Shown here: piece by piece, positions 6,135-7,666 of the stretch | How positions within the stretch are numbered: the first letter of the stretch is position 1 | Layout: each line of letters starts with the position of its first letter | DNA from: DASZFV01 sp035546175 | Lineage (GTDB): Bacteria; Myxococcota_A; Polyangia; Fen-1088 | Assembly: GCA_035546175.1 (NCBI GenBank) | Contig: DASZWW010000042.1 | Span: forward strand, 1 to 7,666 | Reading direction: 5' to 3' | Length of the DNA: 7,666 nucleotides | The notes under the pieces: model-generated | Seen by the model: only the letters and a program-made list of their open reading frames with translations | Told to the model about the DNA's origin: nothing | The model's database searches: none | Position numbers and translations under genes: made by a program

Positions 6135-6554
6135 GTGTATGTCTTTAAGGCCGCTGGCGACCATGCGGGCATGCCGCCGCGTGGCCGCCGCGCGAACGTT
6201 CGGGTCCTCTTCGGACGGCGCCTCCGCGCGCTCCGCAAGCTGCGCATGTTCACGCAGGAGAAGCTCGGCGAGCGGGCCGGCGTGAGCGGCAAGCTCGTCG
6301 GACAGATCGAGCGCGGCGACGGGAACCCGACCCTCGACGTCATCGCGGGGCTCGCCGCCGGCCTGGAGATCGAGCCGAGTGATCTCCTGCAGTTCGAGGA
6401 GGAGCGGCCGCAGAGCGGGATCGCGGCGGCGGCCGGCGCGTTCGCGGCGGCCGAACGGGTCTCTCGCTACCTCGCGCGCCGTCCCGCGGGCGAGGTCGAG
6501 CGCGCGCTGCGGATCCTCGAGGCGGCCCTCGACGCGCCCGGCCCGGTCAAGTAG
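6135..6554 (+). CDS. XRE-family helix-turn-helix transcriptional regulator
   Basis: A DNA-binding regulator with one Cro/C1-type helix-turn-helix. In the 139-residue reading, the domain spans about residues 24-86. It includes FGRRLRALRKLRMFTQEKLG and the core TQEKLGERAGVSGKLVGQIE, then RGDGNPTLDVIAGLAAGLEI, all highly typical. After an acidic FEEERP linker, a C-terminal Ala/Arg/Glu-rich helical segment (about 95-135) may mediate dimerisation. There is no metal-binding, peptidase or cupin domain. The start is uncertain: GTG 6135 has AAGGA 10 bases upstream, while ATG 6171 (127 residues) begins closer to the domain but without a clear site. The gene is divergent from the zinc-motif gene across a perfect palindrome, suggesting it controls itself and that neighbour. 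Its stop overlaps by 8 bases the stop of the convergent receiver-like gene. The regulated process is unknown. Confidence 0.9.
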   Translation: MYVFKAAGDHAGMPPRGRRANVRVLFGRRLRALRKLRMFTQEKLGERAGVSGKLVGQIERGDGNPTLDVIAGLAAGLEIEPSDLLQFEEERPQSGIAAAAGAFAAAERVSRYLARRPAGEVERALRILEAALDAPGPVK

Positions 6555-7035
6555 CGCGGGAGGCGAGGCGGCCGAGCAGGGCGGCGACCTCGCCGAGGCC
6601 CGTCCGGCTCGACGCGACGACCAGGGGCGCCAGCGTGCGCTCGAGGAAGCCGGCCTGCTCGGCGTCGGCCAGGTCGGCGAAGAGGACGGCCGGCAGGCCG
6701 ATGCCCCGGGCCCGCAGCGCGCGCAGGATGAAGATGCCCTGCGACTCCGTGAGGCGGCGCCTGCCGCCTTCGTCGAGGGGCGCGCCGGCGAGCGCGCGGC
6801 CGCTCTCGTCGACGAGGCGCCCGGGCGGCGTCCGCCGGAAGTCGAGGTCGAGCAGCAGTCCGTCGACGGCGGCGCCGGCGCCGCGCCCCGCGGCTTCGAT
6901 GGCCTCGAGCGCGCCGCCGAGATCGCGGGCCGGAACGAACGCGAACGAGCCGCCGAGGAAGCGGCGGAAGCGCTCGATGTACTCGGCGCCGTCCTCGCAG
7001 ACGACGAAGCGCGGCGGCTGGGCGGTGCGGCTCAT
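6547..7035 (-). CDS. Degenerate receiver-like (CheY-fold) protein, stand-alone
   Basis: A 162-residue protein whose pattern resembles a response-regulator receiver domain without an output domain. FVVCEDGAEYIERFRRFL (10-27) gives strand 1 with the acidic pair Glu14-Asp15. DGLLLDLDF (58-66) gives strand 3 with candidate phospho-acceptor Asp63. LPAVLFADLADAEQ (114-127) resembles strand 4, but Ala120 replaces the usual Thr/Ser. The invariant lysine after strand 5 is missing; in fact the protein contains no lysine at all. An insertion of about 30 residues (67-98) follows Asp63. It may be a pseudo-receiver or a divergent partner of the kinase-like gene just upstream. The ATG at 7035 is 8 bases after that gene's stop. 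An in-frame GTG at 7047 would instead overlap that stop as GTGA and add four residues. Neither start has a clear ribosome-binding site. Confidence 0.75.
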   Translation of the reverse strand: MSRTAQPPRFVVCEDGAEYIERFRRFLGGSFAFVPARDLGGALEAIEAAGRGAGAAVDGLLLDLDFRRTPPGRLVDESGRALAGAPLDEGGRRRLTESQGIFILRALRARGIGLPAVLFADLADAEQAGFLERTLAPLVVASSRTGLGEVAALLGRLASRAT

Positions 7036-7043
7036 GGCTCGAG

Positions 7044-7666
7044 TCACAAAGGGAAGGAGGCTCCGACGACCTTCGTGAAGGGCGCGCCCTCGGGGCGGAT
7101 AACGAGGCGGCCGCGCCACTTTCGCACGAGGTCGCGGACGATCGCGAGGCCGCGGCCGCTCTCGCGCTCCTCGATGGCCTCGAGCGTGAGCGGGGCCGCG
7201 GCCGAGTCGCCGACGAGGAGGCTCACGACCTTCTGGCCCGTGACGTCGCGCTCGCTCTCGACGCGCACGATGACGTGGCCGCCGGCGCCGCTCGCGGGCG
7301 CGCGCGCCGCGGCGGCGACCTGGGCGTTGCGCAGCAGGTTGGCGAAGATGGCGTGCAGCGCGTCGCGCTCGACGGGGAAGTCCACGTCGAGCTCGCGCAG
7401 CATGAGCGCGGGCGCGATCCAGCCGGCCCCCTCGCCGCGCGCCGTCGCCTCGACGGTTGCGATCCACTCCGACAGCTCCGGCGCGCCGAGCCGCGTGCGC
7501 GGCCCCTCCTCGAGCAGCGACGCGAGGGCGTCGGCGTGCGCGCCGCGCACGCGCCGATCGACGGCGAGCAGCGCCGGGGCGTCGAGGGCCGCGGCGGGCG
7601 CCGCGAGCAGGCGCTCGGCGCGCGCCAGATCGGCGGCCAGCGGGCCGAGGGCGGGCTCGCGCGCCA
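7044..7666 (-). CDS. Histidine-kinase-like ATPase, C-terminal part (5' end beyond window)
   Basis: The last 206 residues of a protein that stays open to the right edge. The HATPase_c fold is recognisable. The N-box is HAIFANLLRNAQVAAAAR, after DVDFPVERDAL. The G2 box is SGRGLAIVRDLV, and the C-terminal strand GAPFTKVVGASFPL matches the usual end of the domain. The G1 box is altered: where DxGxG is expected there is GDSAAAP, so both G1 glycines are gone. The upstream visible part is Ala/Leu/Arg-rich and helical, as in a dimerisation domain, but I see no convincing phospho-acceptor histidine motif; it may lie outside the window. It is followed within 8 bases by the receiver-like gene, so the two form a likely kinase/receiver operon. 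ATP binding may be weak, or the protein could be a scaffold or anti-sigma-like ATPase instead. Confidence 0.8.
   Translation of the reverse strand, partial: AREPALGPLAADLARAERLLAAPAAALDAPALLAVDRRVRGAHADALASLLEEGPRTRLGAPELSEWIATVEATARGEGAGWIAPALMLRELDVDFPVERDALHAIFANLLRNAQVAAAARAPASGAGGHVIVRVESERDVTGQKVVSLLVGDSAAAPLTLEAIEERESGRGLAIVRDLVRKWRGRLVIRPEGAPFTKVVGASFPL

Noticed and set aside
7048..7467. N-terminal extension of the receiver-like gene reaching 7467
   Set aside because: The extension is an Arg/Gly-rich shadow of the kinase-like gene in another frame; the receiver sequence begins only at the ATG 7035 (or GTG 7047).

Overview
The window is GC-rich, densely coding bacterial chromosome. 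It holds ten genes, no RNA genes, no CRISPR array and no recognisable mobile element, and no gene-free stretch reaches 300 bases. GTG starts are common, and neighbouring genes often share a GTGA or ATGA stop/start overlap. The order rsmD-coaD-aminotransferase, the very high GC and the monofunctional biotin ligase fit a Gram-negative-type environmental lineage such as Methylomirabilota/Rokubacteria or a deltaproteobacterial relative. That assignment is inference from gene style only.

Left block (1-2188, minus strand): a three-gene operon read right to left. It encodes RsmD (16S rRNA guanine-966 methyltransferase), CoaD (phosphopantetheine adenylyltransferase) and a class I aminotransferase of the aspartate aminotransferase type, which runs off the left edge. 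A 148-bp divergent promoter region (2189-2336) separates it from the next block.

Middle block (2337-5616, plus strand): a HAD-IB phosphatase overlaps nadC (quinolinate phosphoribosyltransferase, NAD synthesis). After an 81-bp gap, birA (biotin protein ligase) overlaps uppP (undecaprenyl-pyrophosphate phosphatase). These are housekeeping genes for cofactors and cell-envelope lipid recycling. The HAD gene and birA both lack a clear Shine-Dalgarno and have a TAnnnT -10-like element ending exactly 10 bases before the ATG, which suggests leaderless transcripts. A GC-rich hairpin (5618-5636) closes the block.

Right block (5625-7666): this is the less ordinary part. A small acidic protein with two DnaJ-type CxxCxGxG zinc motifs but no J-domain (minus) is divergent from an XRE-family helix-turn-helix regulator (plus). 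Between them lies a perfect 7-6-7 palindrome, a candidate operator. Converging on the regulator, with an 8-bp 3' overlap, is a two-gene signalling operon: the C-terminal part of a histidine-kinase-like ATPase with a degenerate G1 box, followed by a receiver-like protein that contains no lysine at all and so lacks the invariant receiver lysine. The regulator/zinc-protein pair and the degenerate kinase/receiver pair are the best candidates for something undescribed.
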